From Mycobacterium intracellulare ATCC 13950 (GTDB taxonomy: Bacteria > Actinomycetota > Actinomycetes > Mycobacteriales > Mycobacteriaceae), in NCBI RefSeq assembly GCF_000277125.1, contig NC_016946.1:3100001-3164000 (forward strand): a stretch of DNA of 64,000 nucleotides, given 5' to 3'. Below, piece after piece: positions 44,456 to 52,915 of this stretch; position 1 is the first letter of the stretch; every line of letters begins with the position of its first letter. The notes beneath the pieces were generated by a model that had not been told where the DNA came from, did no database searches, and worked only from the letters and a program-made list of their open reading frames with translations. Made by a program: the position numbers and the translations under genes.

Positions 44456-46588
44456 ATGGACGAGCGCACGGTAACCGCGCATAGCGCACAAATTCTCGAC
44501 CCCGAAGAGCCCGGCGATCGTCTGGTACTGGACCGACTTCGAACCGATCCCACCGTCGAGGTCGTCGACCGGCTCGACGCGCAGCTGGCCAATCTGCGCG
44601 GCCTCCACCCGCCACCGGATTCGACCCTCCTCGGCGAGGGAACCCGGTGGGCGTACTACCCGTGGCGGCGCGCCGTCGTTGCGGTGTTGGGGCCGCGGGG
44701 GTTTCGGGCGTTACGACTTGATCGCAACAGGAACAACATCACCATTGCGGAACAGGCCAGGCTCAGCTCGCTGACCATTGGCGTCGCCGGCCTGAGCGTC
44801 GGGCATGTCATCGCGCACACCCTGGCGGTCCAGGGATTGTGTGGCCGGCTTCGCCTGGCGGATTTCGATCATTTGGAACTATCGAATCTGAATCGGGTGC
44901 CGGCCACTGTGTTCGACCTCGGGTTGAACAAAGCTCAGGTGGCGGCGCGCAGGATCGCCGAGCTCGATCCCTACCTGGCGGTGGATGTGCTCGACACCGG
45001 AATCACCGCAGACACCATCGATGCGTTCTTGGATGGACTGGACATCGCCGTCGAAGAATGCGATTCGCTCGACATGAAGGTCGCCTTGCGGCTGGCGGCC
45101 CGTGACAGGCGTATCCCCGTGTTGATGGCGACCAGCGACCGGGGGCGGGTCGATGTTGAACGCTTCGATCAACATCCCGAACGCCCGATCATGCACGGAT
45201 TGCTGGACGGGCTCGACGTCGAGCTGGTGGCAGGCATGAGTACCCGGGACAAGCTCCCTCACATGCTGCGTTACGACGAAGCCGAGCACATCTCGCCGCG
45301 CACCGCCGCATCGCTCATCGAGATCGACCGGTCGCTGTCGACGTGGCCGCAGCTGGCATCCGATGTCATTGTGGGCGCCTCGGCCCTGGCCGAGGCCGTC
45401 CGCAGAATCGGACTGGGCGAACAGCTTCGATCCGGCCGGTGCCGCATCGACACAGGCTGGGCGCTCGACCAGCTGCGCGAGGTCGACGCGGCCCAGCATC
45501 GCCCTGCGCGTGACAACGACCAGGGAGACGACCCGGCGGCCCCCGCGGTCGACGACACGATTGTCGCCGCCGCCATGCGCGCCCCCTCGGGCGGAAACAG
45601 TCAGCCGTGGCGCATCGACGCGCAACCGACCGAGCTCACCATAAGCATTGCCACAGAACATACTTCGACGATGGACGTGGGCTTCCGCGGCAGCGCCGTC
45701 GCGGTGGGCGCGGCGCTGTACAACGTCAGAATCGCCGCCGCCGCCCGCGGGGTGCTCGGCCCGGTGACCGTATCCGAAGACGGCGCCGGGTCTCCGCTGC
45801 GGGCCACCATGCACTTTGGAACCGGCAGCGACCCGGCCCTGGCCGATCTCTATGAACCGATGATCGTGCGGGAGACCAACCGGCATCGCGGCACACCTCA
45901 ACCGCTCGACGATCAGACGACCAAGTTACTCACCGTCACGGCCGAGCGGGAGGGCGCACGCCTGCACCTGCTCACCGGGCGAGACGAGCTTTCGCGGGCC
46001 GCAACGATTTTCGGCGCGGCCGACCGCATCCGGTACTTGACGCCGCATCTGCACGCGGAGATGGTCTCGGAACTGCGCTGGCCCGGAGACCCCGACCCCG
46101 ACACCGGTATCGACGTGCGCTCGCTCGAACTCGACGCCAGCGACTTGGCGCTGATGGATATCGTGCGCCGGGCCGACGTCATGGCTTATCTTGCGGAATG
46201 GGACGCCGGCAGCGCGCTGGGCGACGGGATGCGCGACGAAGTCCTCGCCGGCTCCGCCCTGGCCGTGCTCACCGTGACCGGGGGGCGCCTCCGTGACTAC
46301 GCCCGCGGCGGGTCGGCGGTCGAGGCGGTATGGATCGTTGCCCAGCGCGAAGGCCTCGCCGTCAGGCCGCTGTCGCCGGTCTTTCTGCATGCGCGGAATG
46401 CTGCTGATCTCAATGAGTTATCGGCCGCTTTCGGCGACGAATTAGCCCGATTACAAGACGGATTTGCGCGCCTGATCGCGACCGATCCCGAGGAATCGAT
46501 CGTGCTGGTCTTGCGCTTGGCCTCCGCGCCGCCACCGTCGGTGTCCAGTCGCCGCAGCCCGAGCCGGGTCCGTTCGGGGCGCCCGTGA
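44456..46588 (+). CDS. ThiF (E1-like)-nitroreductase fusion protein, Rv1355c/MoeY-type
   Basis: 710 residues in two enzyme halves. The N-terminal half (about 100-330) is an E1/ThiF adenylating fold: GVAGLSVG loop at 109-116, Asp-rich strand ADFDHLELSNLNR with the ATP-binding Arg147, and a Cys202 in VEECDSLDM. The CxxC zinc pairs of MoeB/ThiF are missing. The C-terminal half (about 365-690) is an FMN nitroreductase, RAPSGGNSQPWR at 375-386. The M. tuberculosis homologue was named MoeY, but molybdopterin work is unproven. An ATP-activating domain joined to an FMN oxidoreductase recalls azole-forming cyclodehydratase/dehydrogenase pairs, though no YcaO protein or precursor peptide is nearby. It probably activates a carboxylate and then oxidises the product. 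Inference. Confidence 0.88.
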   Translation: MDERTVTAHSAQILDPEEPGDRLVLDRLRTDPTVEVVDRLDAQLANLRGLHPPPDSTLLGEGTRWAYYPWRRAVVAVLGPRGFRALRLDRNRNNITIAEQARLSSLTIGVAGLSVGHVIAHTLAVQGLCGRLRLADFDHLELSNLNRVPATVFDLGLNKAQVAARRIAELDPYLAVDVLDTGITADTIDAFLDGLDIAVEECDSLDMKVALRLAARDRRIPVLMATSDRGRVDVERFDQHPERPIMHGLLDGLDVELVAGMSTRDKLPHMLRYDEAEHISPRTAASLIEIDRSLSTWPQLASDVIVGASALAEAVRRIGLGEQLRSGRCRIDTGWALDQLREVDAAQHRPARDNDQGDDPAAPAVDDTIVAAAMRAPSGGNSQPWRIDAQPTELTISIATEHTSTMDVGFRGSAVAVGAALYNVRIAAAARGVLGPVTVSEDGAGSPLRATMHFGTGSDPALADLYEPMIVRETNRHRGTPQPLDDQTTKLLTVTAEREGARLHLLTGRDELSRAATIFGAADRIRYLTPHLHAEMVSELRWPGDPDPDTGIDVRSLELDASDLALMDIVRRADVMAYLAEWDAGSALGDGMRDEVLAGSALAVLTVTGGRLRDYARGGSAVEAVWIVAQREGLAVRPLSPVFLHARNAADLNELSAAFGDELARLQDGFARLIATDPEESIVLVLRLASAPPPSVSSRRSPSRVRSGRP

Positions 46589-46628
46589 TGCGCCCGTCGT
46601 GCGACGAGCGCGCCGGGGCCATCGGACC

Positions 46629-47498
46629 TCAGAACGGTTTCGCCGTGAATCCCCATCGCAACAAAGCCGACTCGCGGCGGGCTTGACGACTCAGCCGAGG
46701 GTCCCGCGCGCCGGTCAGCGCGCTCGGTCCGCCGCGCGCCCCGTACATCCAGTACGCCTGCAGGTAGGGCACCGGTGTCGAATGACCGCGGTGCATTGCT
46801 TGCAGACCCGCTGCGGCAAGCTCATTCGACAGTTCCGCGATGGTGAACGCCGCCGCCTCGCTCGCAATGGCGTCTTGGCGCAGGACGGCCGGCGAGTCGG
46901 GGTCGGCGATCGCCAGCATGCTGGGGGCGGCCGCCGGGTCCCGGAGTCGCTGAAAATCGGAAATCCACACTGCGGCCCCACTGCGGCGTTGGATCGCTTC
47001 GATCTGTCGAAGGGCGCCGCGCAAGGTGTCGAAATCGGGTAGCTGATGCAAGGTCCACATGCACGAGACGGCGTCCCACGGGGCCGTTGAAACCCGCTCC
47101 GGCAACGCGGTGATGTCCTCCCGACGCAGTTCGACACGTTCTCCGATCCCTTCGGCGTCGAACAGCGCCCGCGCCGTGGACAGCATGTTGGGGGCGAGAT
47201 CGACGGCTGTGGCCCGAACGTCGGGTCGTCGGCGCAGGACGGCGCTCAACGCACGACCGGAGCCGACGCCGAGATCCAGCAGGCGGCCGCCTGGAGGCAG
47301 CAGCGCATCAAGCGCGCGAGCGCACAAGTCGTACACCGCGCACATGCCGGGGTTGGATGCGCCACCGGTGTGGAACTGTGCGACGGACTCCGGATCGTCC
47401 ACCACCATCGGCTCAGGAATGCGCTCCCGCCCCGGCGGATGCGACCGCTCACGCAAAACGATCCCAGGCATTCGCCACAGCGGCCGAATTCTCTTCAC
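46629..47498 (-). CDS. Class I SAM-dependent methyltransferase
   Basis: 289 residues from GTG 47498, preceded by GAAAGG; the frame extends to 47579 without support. The Rossmann motif LLDLGVGSGRAL (near residue 75) and acidic AVDLAPNML bind SAM; later SCMWTLHQLPD fits motif IV/V. The C-terminus has a Tyr/Trp-rich segment (PYLQAYWMYGARGG) that may recognise the substrate. It is convergent with the ThiF-nitroreductase gene (40-bp gap) and divergent from the P450, sharing a 246-bp promoter region. It probably methylates an intermediate of this cluster, but no substrate can be read. Confidence 0.85.
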   Translation of the reverse strand: MKRIRPLWRMPGIVLRERSHPPGRERIPEPMVVDDPESVAQFHTGGASNPGMCAVYDLCARALDALLPPGGRLLDLGVGSGRALSAVLRRRPDVRATAVDLAPNMLSTARALFDAEGIGERVELRREDITALPERVSTAPWDAVSCMWTLHQLPDFDTLRGALRQIEAIQRRSGAAVWISDFQRLRDPAAAPSMLAIADPDSPAVLRQDAIASEAAAFTIAELSNELAAAGLQAMHRGHSTPVPYLQAYWMYGARGGPSALTGARDPRLSRQARRESALLRWGFTAKPF

Positions 47499-47744
47499 CC
47501 TCAACCTTTCATGGGGTCCGCATGATCGATTTCTCGTCAGGCTCTGGCGGCAGTCAGCTACCCGGCCGAAGTGTCGCAAATGATTATTAACCTGTCCGCG
47601 CAGTCTGCACCGGCGTCCCGTTGAATTTCGCTGCGTCGAAACGGACGTCCTGGAATACTTGTCCGGTCAGCGGGGGCCGGCAAGCTTTCGGCCTGCGCGG
47701 TCGTTCGACCGGCGTAGGCAACAGCATTTCCGCAGGAGGTAGGC

Positions 47745-49115
47745 GTGGTTCAGGCCCTTGCAAGTGACGGCATCGAATGCCTGCCCCTGCCGCCGGTGAA
47801 TCCGATGCCTTACCGTCAGCGCCTCGCGGCGGTACGGGAATTCAGCACGGGAACCGAACGGCTGCGTGACGCCGGCGGGCGGGTGACGTCGTTCAAGTTA
47901 GGGCCGCGATGGCTGATGCCCCCGATGGTGTTGGCGACGTCTCCGGAGGCCATCCGCGACATCCTCAGCACCAAAGACGATTCCGTGGACAAGACCACCC
48001 CGGTCTTCGACCAAGTGCGCCGCGTCATCGGCGCCAGCCTCACCGATCTTCCCTTCGAGCAATGGAAGCCACGCCGGCGCACCCTACAGCCGGTGTTCAC
48101 CAAGCAGCGGGTGAGCGAGTTCGGCGGCCACATGGAGCAGGCGGCGCAATCGGTGAGCGAAAGCTGGCACGAGGACGCCCTGATCGATTTGGACGCCGAA
48201 TGCCGCACGATCACCTTGCGCGCGCTGGGCCGATCGGTGCTCGGGCTCGACCTGGAACAACGGGCCGACGAGGTCGTCGAGCCACTGCGAATCGCGTTGG
48301 CCTACGCGGTCAGGCGCGCGACGCGCCCACTCCGTGCGCCGCGCTGGTTGCCCACACCCGCGCGTCATCGCGCGCGAGCGGCGAGCGCCAAACTTCACGC
48401 GCTGACACGGGAGATCCTGCGGGACTGTCGCGCCGATCCGACACGAGTCGCGCCCCTGGTCCATGCCCTGCTCGCCGCCGAGGATCCAGAAACCGGAAAA
48501 CGGTTGTCCGATGACGAGATTTGCGACGAGCTCGTCATGTTCCTCTTCGCCGGCCACGACACCACGACGACCGCGTTGACGTATGCGCTGTGGTCTCTGG
48601 GACACCACACCGATTGCCAGAACCGCGTGGCCGCGGAAGTCGCGGCCCTGCCGGATCGGCCGCTGACGTCCGACGACATTCCACAGCTCGGCTACACGGT
48701 GCAGGTCATACGGGAATCGTTGCGCCTGTGCCCCCCGGCGCCTACGGGGACACGCATGGCATCCCGCGACGTCCAAGTCGGCGGCTACCGGGTGCCCAAG
48801 GGCACGATGCTCATCGTGGGGCGAATGGCCGTACAACGCGACCCGCAGCTTTGGGACGACCCGCTTCGATTCGACCCGGAACGATTCAGCCCGGAGAACT
48901 TCAAGGCTCTCGATCGGTGGCAATACGTGCCCTTCGGCGGCGGCCCCCGCTCGTGCATCGGCGACCATTTCGCCATGCTCGAAGTCACACTCGCCTTGGC
49001 GACACTCATCCGGGGAGTCGAAATTCGCTCACTCGACGACGAATTTCCGCTCGCGTTGCACTTCACCATGATCGCCGGCGGTCCGATCCGCGCGCGCGTC
49101 CGACCGCGCCGCTAA
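47745..49115 (+). CDS. Cytochrome P450 monooxygenase
   Basis: 456 residues, soluble type. The I-helix oxygen-activation motif AGHDTT is at 269-274, ExxR at 324-327 (ESLR) and the heme-ligand Cys404 in FGGGPRSCIG. AGGAGG lies 5 nt before GTG 47745. The sequence resembles fatty-acid or terpenoid hydroxylase P450s (long, with the PERF-like RFDPERFSPENF segment). It does not look like CYP139, which neighbours pks11 in M. tuberculosis, and I cannot assign a CYP family. No ferredoxin or reductase gene is nearby, so it must use general electron carriers. Expected to hydroxylate the acyl or terpenoid part of the cluster product. Confidence 0.93.
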   Translation: MVQALASDGIECLPLPPVNPMPYRQRLAAVREFSTGTERLRDAGGRVTSFKLGPRWLMPPMVLATSPEAIRDILSTKDDSVDKTTPVFDQVRRVIGASLTDLPFEQWKPRRRTLQPVFTKQRVSEFGGHMEQAAQSVSESWHEDALIDLDAECRTITLRALGRSVLGLDLEQRADEVVEPLRIALAYAVRRATRPLRAPRWLPTPARHRARAASAKLHALTREILRDCRADPTRVAPLVHALLAAEDPETGKRLSDDEICDELVMFLFAGHDTTTTALTYALWSLGHHTDCQNRVAAEVAALPDRPLTSDDIPQLGYTVQVIRESLRLCPPAPTGTRMASRDVQVGGYRVPKGTMLIVGRMAVQRDPQLWDDPLRFDPERFSPENFKALDRWQYVPFGGGPRSCIGDHFAMLEVTLALATLIRGVEIRSLDDEFPLALHFTMIAGGPIRARVRPRR

Positions 49116-49241
49116 CCCAGCCCGCCGCGCCTTCCCCGTCGCTACCGAGTCCACGCGACCCCGATCACACTCGGGCGTCAACGTGAGCGAATCATTGCTA
49201 GACGCACTAGGCAATGCCAAACGCGGCGCACCGGTTACCGC

Positions 49242-49247
49242 TACCGT
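49242..49247 (+). promoter_or_regulatory. -10 element for the GGDEF-EAL gene
   Basis: TACCGT ends 7 nt before ATG 49255, consistent with a leaderless transcript. It supports ATG 49255 over GTG 49183 as the start. Confidence 0.5.
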
Positions 49248-49254
49248 TAGGGCA

Positions 49255-51120
49255 ATGTCGGGCACACTGGACCACCTGGTCACCGCTGCCGCCGCCGAGT
49301 TGATGGCGGCCACCGCGGCGGACTCCGCCTCAATCAGCGAACGCGTGCTCGGCAACCTGGTTCGCGACCTGGGGGTGGACTTCAGCTTCCTGCGCCACAA
49401 CGATCACACCATCCGCGCGACCATCCTCATCGCCGAATTCCCGCCGCGTAACGCCGACCCCGACCCGATCGGGTTGGTGTATTTCGCCGACGCCGACTCC
49501 ATCTTCGCGCGCACCGAACACCTCAAGGTGCCCGAGGTGGTCCGCCCCGAGCCGGAGAACGCCGACTATCAGAACCGCATCGAAGCGGGCACCGGAGTTC
49601 CCGCCGTCTCGCTGGCCGCCGTTCCGCTGCTGTCCGGCGACGTCACCACCGGCACACTCGCCTTCGGCAAACTCGGAGACCGCGAATGGCTACCCGAAGA
49701 ACTCAATGCGCTACAGGCGATCGCCGCGCTTTTTGCGCAGCTGCAAGCCCGCGTCGTCGCCGAACAGCAAATTCACTACCTCGCCGAGCACGATGAACTC
49801 ACCGGGCTGCTGAACCGAAGGGCGCTCATCGCACACCTCGACGACCGGCTGGCGAAGGGACAGCCCGGCCCGGTGTCGGTCGTGTTCCTCGCCATCGACC
49901 GCTTCAAGGTCATCAACAGTCGCCTCGGCCAAGACGCCGGCGACCGATTCATCGAGTCCTTCGCCGCGCTACTACGTGAGGCCACCCGCGTTCCCTCCGT
50001 CATCGCCCGCTTCGGCGGCGACGAGTTCGGCGTCGTGCCGTCCGCGGCCATGGACGTCGAGGCCGCCGAAGCGTTCGCACACTCATTGCACGGTCGGGTT
50101 CACCAACAGATCCCCATCGACGGCGAAATGCTCAGTCGCACCGTAAGTATCGGCGTCGCGGCAGGCCTACCCGGGGACGAGACCACGTCAGACCTGCTAC
50201 GGCGGGTCGACCAGGCCACCCGGTCGGCCAAGGCCTCCGGCGGCAACAACGTCGCAACCTTCCGCCCGGAGATGTCTACAACGGACATGATCCGCAACGA
50301 CATCGAGCTGCATCTGGAAGGGATGATCGAGGGCGGTGGCGGTGCGCTGGTCCTCCACTACCTTCCGGAATTCGACATGCGTACCGGCGAGATTCTCGGC
50401 ACCGAGGCGCTAATCCGTTGGCAACACCCAACTCTGGGCCTGTTGATGCCTGATTCGTTCATCCAGGTCGTGGAATCGATCAACCTCGGCGCCAAGCTCG
50501 GCCGCCTCGTCATGCGCTCCGCGTGTGCGCAATTCGGACTATGGCGCTCGCACGGTGTCGGCAAGGGCACGGTGCTGCGAATCAACGTATCTCCCGTGCA
50601 GCTCGTCACGGCCGGTATCGTTGACACGGTCGCCGCCACCCTCGACGAGTTCGGTCTTGATCCCAGCACCGTATGTCTGGAGATCACCGAAAGCGTTGTG
50701 GTCCAAGACATCGACGCGACACGTCAGACGTTGTTCGGGTTGAAGGATGTTGGCGTACAGATCGCGATCGATGACTTCGGCACCGGCTACAGCGTGTTGA
50801 CATATCTGAAATCTCTTCCCGTCGATTCACTCAAGATCGACAAGGGTTTCGTCCAGAATCTCGACACCAACGCCGGAGATCTGGCGATCGTGCGCTCGAC
50901 GATGGCCCTGGCCGACGCCTTCGGGCTCGATGTCGTGGCCGAAGGGGTGGAAACCGTGGCCGCGGCCGAAAGGCTGCTCAGCCTGGGCTGCCATCGCGCG
51001 CAAGGCTTTTTGCTGTCCCGCCCCATCGACAGCGCGGCGATGGAATCACTCCTGGCCAAACGCGTCATCCCGATGAACTTCTCCAGCACGCGGTTTCCTG
51101 GAACGGGAAACGCGGTTTAG
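49255..51120 (+). CDS. GAF-GGDEF-EAL bifunctional c-di-GMP enzyme (Rv1354c-type)
   Basis: 621 residues from ATG 49255, near the 623 of Rv1354c; GTG 49183 would add 24 unsupported residues. GAF sensor domain (about 10-175), GGDEF domain with intact RFGGDEF, and EAL domain with TEALIRW, RINVS, LEITES, DDFGTGYS, LKIDKGF and AEGVET all present, so both synthesis and hydrolysis of c-di-GMP are plausible. The inhibitory I-site before GGDEF reads RVPS, not RxxD, so product inhibition may be weak. It lies 139 bp after the P450 on the same strand. In M. tuberculosis the homologue is also next to Rv1355c, so the partnership with the ThiF-nitroreductase type is conserved although the locus has moved. 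Confidence 0.93.
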   Translation: MSGTLDHLVTAAAAELMAATAADSASISERVLGNLVRDLGVDFSFLRHNDHTIRATILIAEFPPRNADPDPIGLVYFADADSIFARTEHLKVPEVVRPEPENADYQNRIEAGTGVPAVSLAAVPLLSGDVTTGTLAFGKLGDREWLPEELNALQAIAALFAQLQARVVAEQQIHYLAEHDELTGLLNRRALIAHLDDRLAKGQPGPVSVVFLAIDRFKVINSRLGQDAGDRFIESFAALLREATRVPSVIARFGGDEFGVVPSAAMDVEAAEAFAHSLHGRVHQQIPIDGEMLSRTVSIGVAAGLPGDETTSDLLRRVDQATRSAKASGGNNVATFRPEMSTTDMIRNDIELHLEGMIEGGGGALVLHYLPEFDMRTGEILGTEALIRWQHPTLGLLMPDSFIQVVESINLGAKLGRLVMRSACAQFGLWRSHGVGKGTVLRINVSPVQLVTAGIVDTVAATLDEFGLDPSTVCLEITESVVVQDIDATRQTLFGLKDVGVQIAIDDFGTGYSVLTYLKSLPVDSLKIDKGFVQNLDTNAGDLAIVRSTMALADAFGLDVVAEGVETVAAAERLLSLGCHRAQGFLLSRPIDSAAMESLLAKRVIPMNFSSTRFPGTGNAV

Positions 51121-51157
51121 ATCCGCCAGAAAGTGCACACGGGAGACGGTCGGGCAC

Positions 51158-51844
51158 TCAGGCGCGACGTTGGAACAGGTAGTAATACGCCGGGGACTTC
51201 CTGTCGTCGAGTTCCTGCTCGTCGCCGCTGAATAACAGCGTCCAGCCGGGAGTGAAACGTCGTTCGATCTCGGGGTGATCGATCCCCGGCACGCCGAACC
51301 GGCCGCCGGGAGGGAACGCGGCGATGAACAGCCGCGCGTCGGGCGCCGCCACGGCGCTGACTTCCCGGACGTACGCCTCACGGTCGCCGCCACTCATGTT
51401 GTGGATGCAACCGTTGTCGACGATCAACCGGAAGCCAGTCCCGATCCCGGACTGACTCAGCTGCGTCACATCGGCACGAACAAAATTGATGGAGACATCG
51501 GCTTTGCCCGCTTTCGCCCGCGCCTTTTCAAGCGGTTTCGCGACGTAATCGACCCCGGTGACCTGCCAGCCCTGCTGGGCGAGATAGATGGCGCAGTCCC
51601 CGGTGCCGCATCCCACGTCGAGAGCCCGCCCCTTGGGCAGCGCCGGCGTGTCACCAGTTCCCTCGACCAGATCCCGCAGCCCCTGCCCGATCGGGTGTCC
51701 TTCCCACGGCGTGAAGCCGACGCGGTAGAAGAACCGAAATCGCGTGTGTCGAGATGCCATAGCCGCAATGATGGCATCCGCGGCAACCGGCCCGACACCA
51801 CCTTCCCGGTTTACCACTTTCGCGGCCAACCGGGACCGTGCCAT
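51158..51844 (-). CDS. SAM-dependent methyltransferase (small-molecule/thiopurine-like)
   Basis: 228 residues from ATG 51844, which overlaps the stop of the upstream acyltransferase gene (TGATG), with GGAAG upstream; ATG 51760 (200 residues, starting ASRHTRFRFFYR) is the alternative and gives the more usual family N-terminus. SAM motif ALDVGCGTGDCAIYLAQQGW, then GVDYV and a DNGCIHN segment. Related proteins methylate small thiol, selenium or tellurium compounds or modify small metabolites. Translational coupling to the GNAT-fold gene suggests they act on the same molecule. Convergent with the GGDEF-EAL gene (37-bp gap). Confidence 0.85.
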   Translation of the reverse strand: MARSRLAAKVVNREGGVGPVAADAIIAAMASRHTRFRFFYRVGFTPWEGHPIGQGLRDLVEGTGDTPALPKGRALDVGCGTGDCAIYLAQQGWQVTGVDYVAKPLEKARAKAGKADVSINFVRADVTQLSQSGIGTGFRLIVDNGCIHNMSGGDREAYVREVSAVAAPDARLFIAAFPPGGRFGVPGIDHPEIERRFTPGWTLLFSGDEQELDDRKSPAYYYLFQRRA

Positions 51845-52578
51845 CAACACGTGATTTCTTCCAATGCCGAAAAGCGGCTGAGGATTTCGGCGTTCTCGGC
51901 GCACATCAGCTTGAATTGCGCCGGCTCGGCATGAGCGGAAAGGGTGCGACGGTCCCACCACATCACTTTGGTTCGATAGTTTTCATTCGGATAGGCGGCC
52001 GCCGGAACGCGTGCGGCCACGACGCCCCCGGAGGATTGCCACTGCTCCAGCACATGGGCCGCCGCGGTAGCCATCACAAATTGAGCACCCAGCAACGTCA
52101 TCGTCGGCAGGGCCGTGCGGGCCAATACTCGGGAAAGCGACTGATTGCCATATTCGCGGGAATTGGCCCAGGCGCTTTTCACCTCCACGACGCCGAACGG
52201 CAGCCGGTTGGCGATCATATGACGCAGCAGGGAAAGGCCGGGATTGCCTTTCCACTCCACCAGAGCGTGGGAGTCCTCGGGCGAGCGCAACGGCCCCACG
52301 ACGCGCGTGCCCCCGACCACGCGCCCCTCCGGGTCAAGGGCCGCGAAGAACAGCGCCGTGTCCGCGCCGTCCGAAATCGCGTCCACGTCGAGCACCCAAT
52401 CCAAGCCGTGCCTGCGATAGCTGTGCGCTGCGCCTTCCAGGTATTGATTCCACAGATCGGGCTCCCCCCTCGGCGTGGACGCGACGACCCAGCATCCCGT
52501 CGCGTGATCGCGCCAGCCGGACCGAACGTCCGGCCGCGGGGCATCAAACACTCTTGCTTCGAGCTGAGCCGCTTCCAT
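51844..52578 (-). CDS. GNAT-fold acyltransferase, LuxI/FeeM-like (possible N-acyl amino acid or autoinducer synthase)
   Basis: 244 residues from ATG 52578 with GGTGGAGG upstream; an in-frame start at 52689 lies in an AT-rich leader and is rejected. Residues 50-95 follow the acyl-homoserine-lactone/acyl-amino-acid synthase pattern: SYRRHGLDW (Arg and Trp), spaced Asp residues (DVDAISDGAD), FFAALDPEG, then VVGGTRVVGPL matching the family's GxxRLLPT. Later VVEVKSAWANS and TLLGAQFVMA match the core strand and helix of acyl-ACP-dependent GNATs. The fit is by pattern only. If right, it would join an acyl chain to an amino acid or similar amine. First gene of a two-gene unit with the coupled methyltransferase. 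Confidence 0.6.
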   Translation of the reverse strand: MEAAQLEARVFDAPRPDVRSGWRDHATGCWVVASTPRGEPDLWNQYLEGAAHSYRRHGLDWVLDVDAISDGADTALFFAALDPEGRVVGGTRVVGPLRSPEDSHALVEWKGNPGLSLLRHMIANRLPFGVVEVKSAWANSREYGNQSLSRVLARTALPTMTLLGAQFVMATAAAHVLEQWQSSGGVVAARVPAAAYPNENYRTKVMWWDRRTLSAHAEPAQFKLMCAENAEILSRFSALEEITC

Positions 52579-52772
52579 GGGTTTGCCTCCACCTATTAAC
52601 CGTGCGAACCGAACTATTTCGTGAACGCGTCTTGAATCGTTTCTCAATTCGACTCGCGACAAATAACCAAGGAGATTGTGACATAACAAGCTAATGGCGG
52701 CTGTGCAGCGCGGGCGGAAAATATCAACGCGGGCTTGTTAGGCGCCGCACGGGATTTGGCGAAAACGTCAGC

Positions 52773-52784
52773 TACTGTTCAGTA
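52773..52784. promoter_or_regulatory. Palindrome TACTG-TT-CAGTA, candidate regulator site
   Basis: Perfect 5-bp arms with a 2-nt centre (52773-52777 and 52780-52784) in the divergent region. The shape is common for TetR- or GntR-type operators. Its sequence differs from the dyad before the TetR gene, so a different regulator is likely. Confidence 0.45.
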
Positions 52785-52903
52785 ACACGCGACCGCGGCC
52801 GAATTATGGTTAACGCCGGTCGGGGCTAGAGCACGGGAAATGCGAACCGCAGCGACTCCAAGAACTGACAACGGATGTTGCCGATTTCGACCGCGGCGCG
52901 CAG

Positions 52904-52909
52904 TACCGT
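52904..52909 (+). promoter_or_regulatory. -10 element for leaderless mRNA of the small coiled-coil gene
   Basis: TACCGT ends 6 nt before ATG 52916. No ribosome site lies before the ATG, fitting a leaderless transcript. Confidence 0.5.
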
Positions 52910-52915
52910 GGCGGC

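Larger units (their letters stand above)
52579..52915. other. AT-rich divergent intergenic region with palindrome
   Basis: No gene fits this 337-bp gap. It is clearly AT-richer than the flanks, holds the leader of the acyltransferase gene on the minus strand and the promoter of the small coiled-coil gene on the plus strand, and contains the TACTG-TT-CAGTA dyad. It also marks the end of the inserted block, where synteny with M. tuberculosis resumes at uvrA. Confidence 0.5.
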
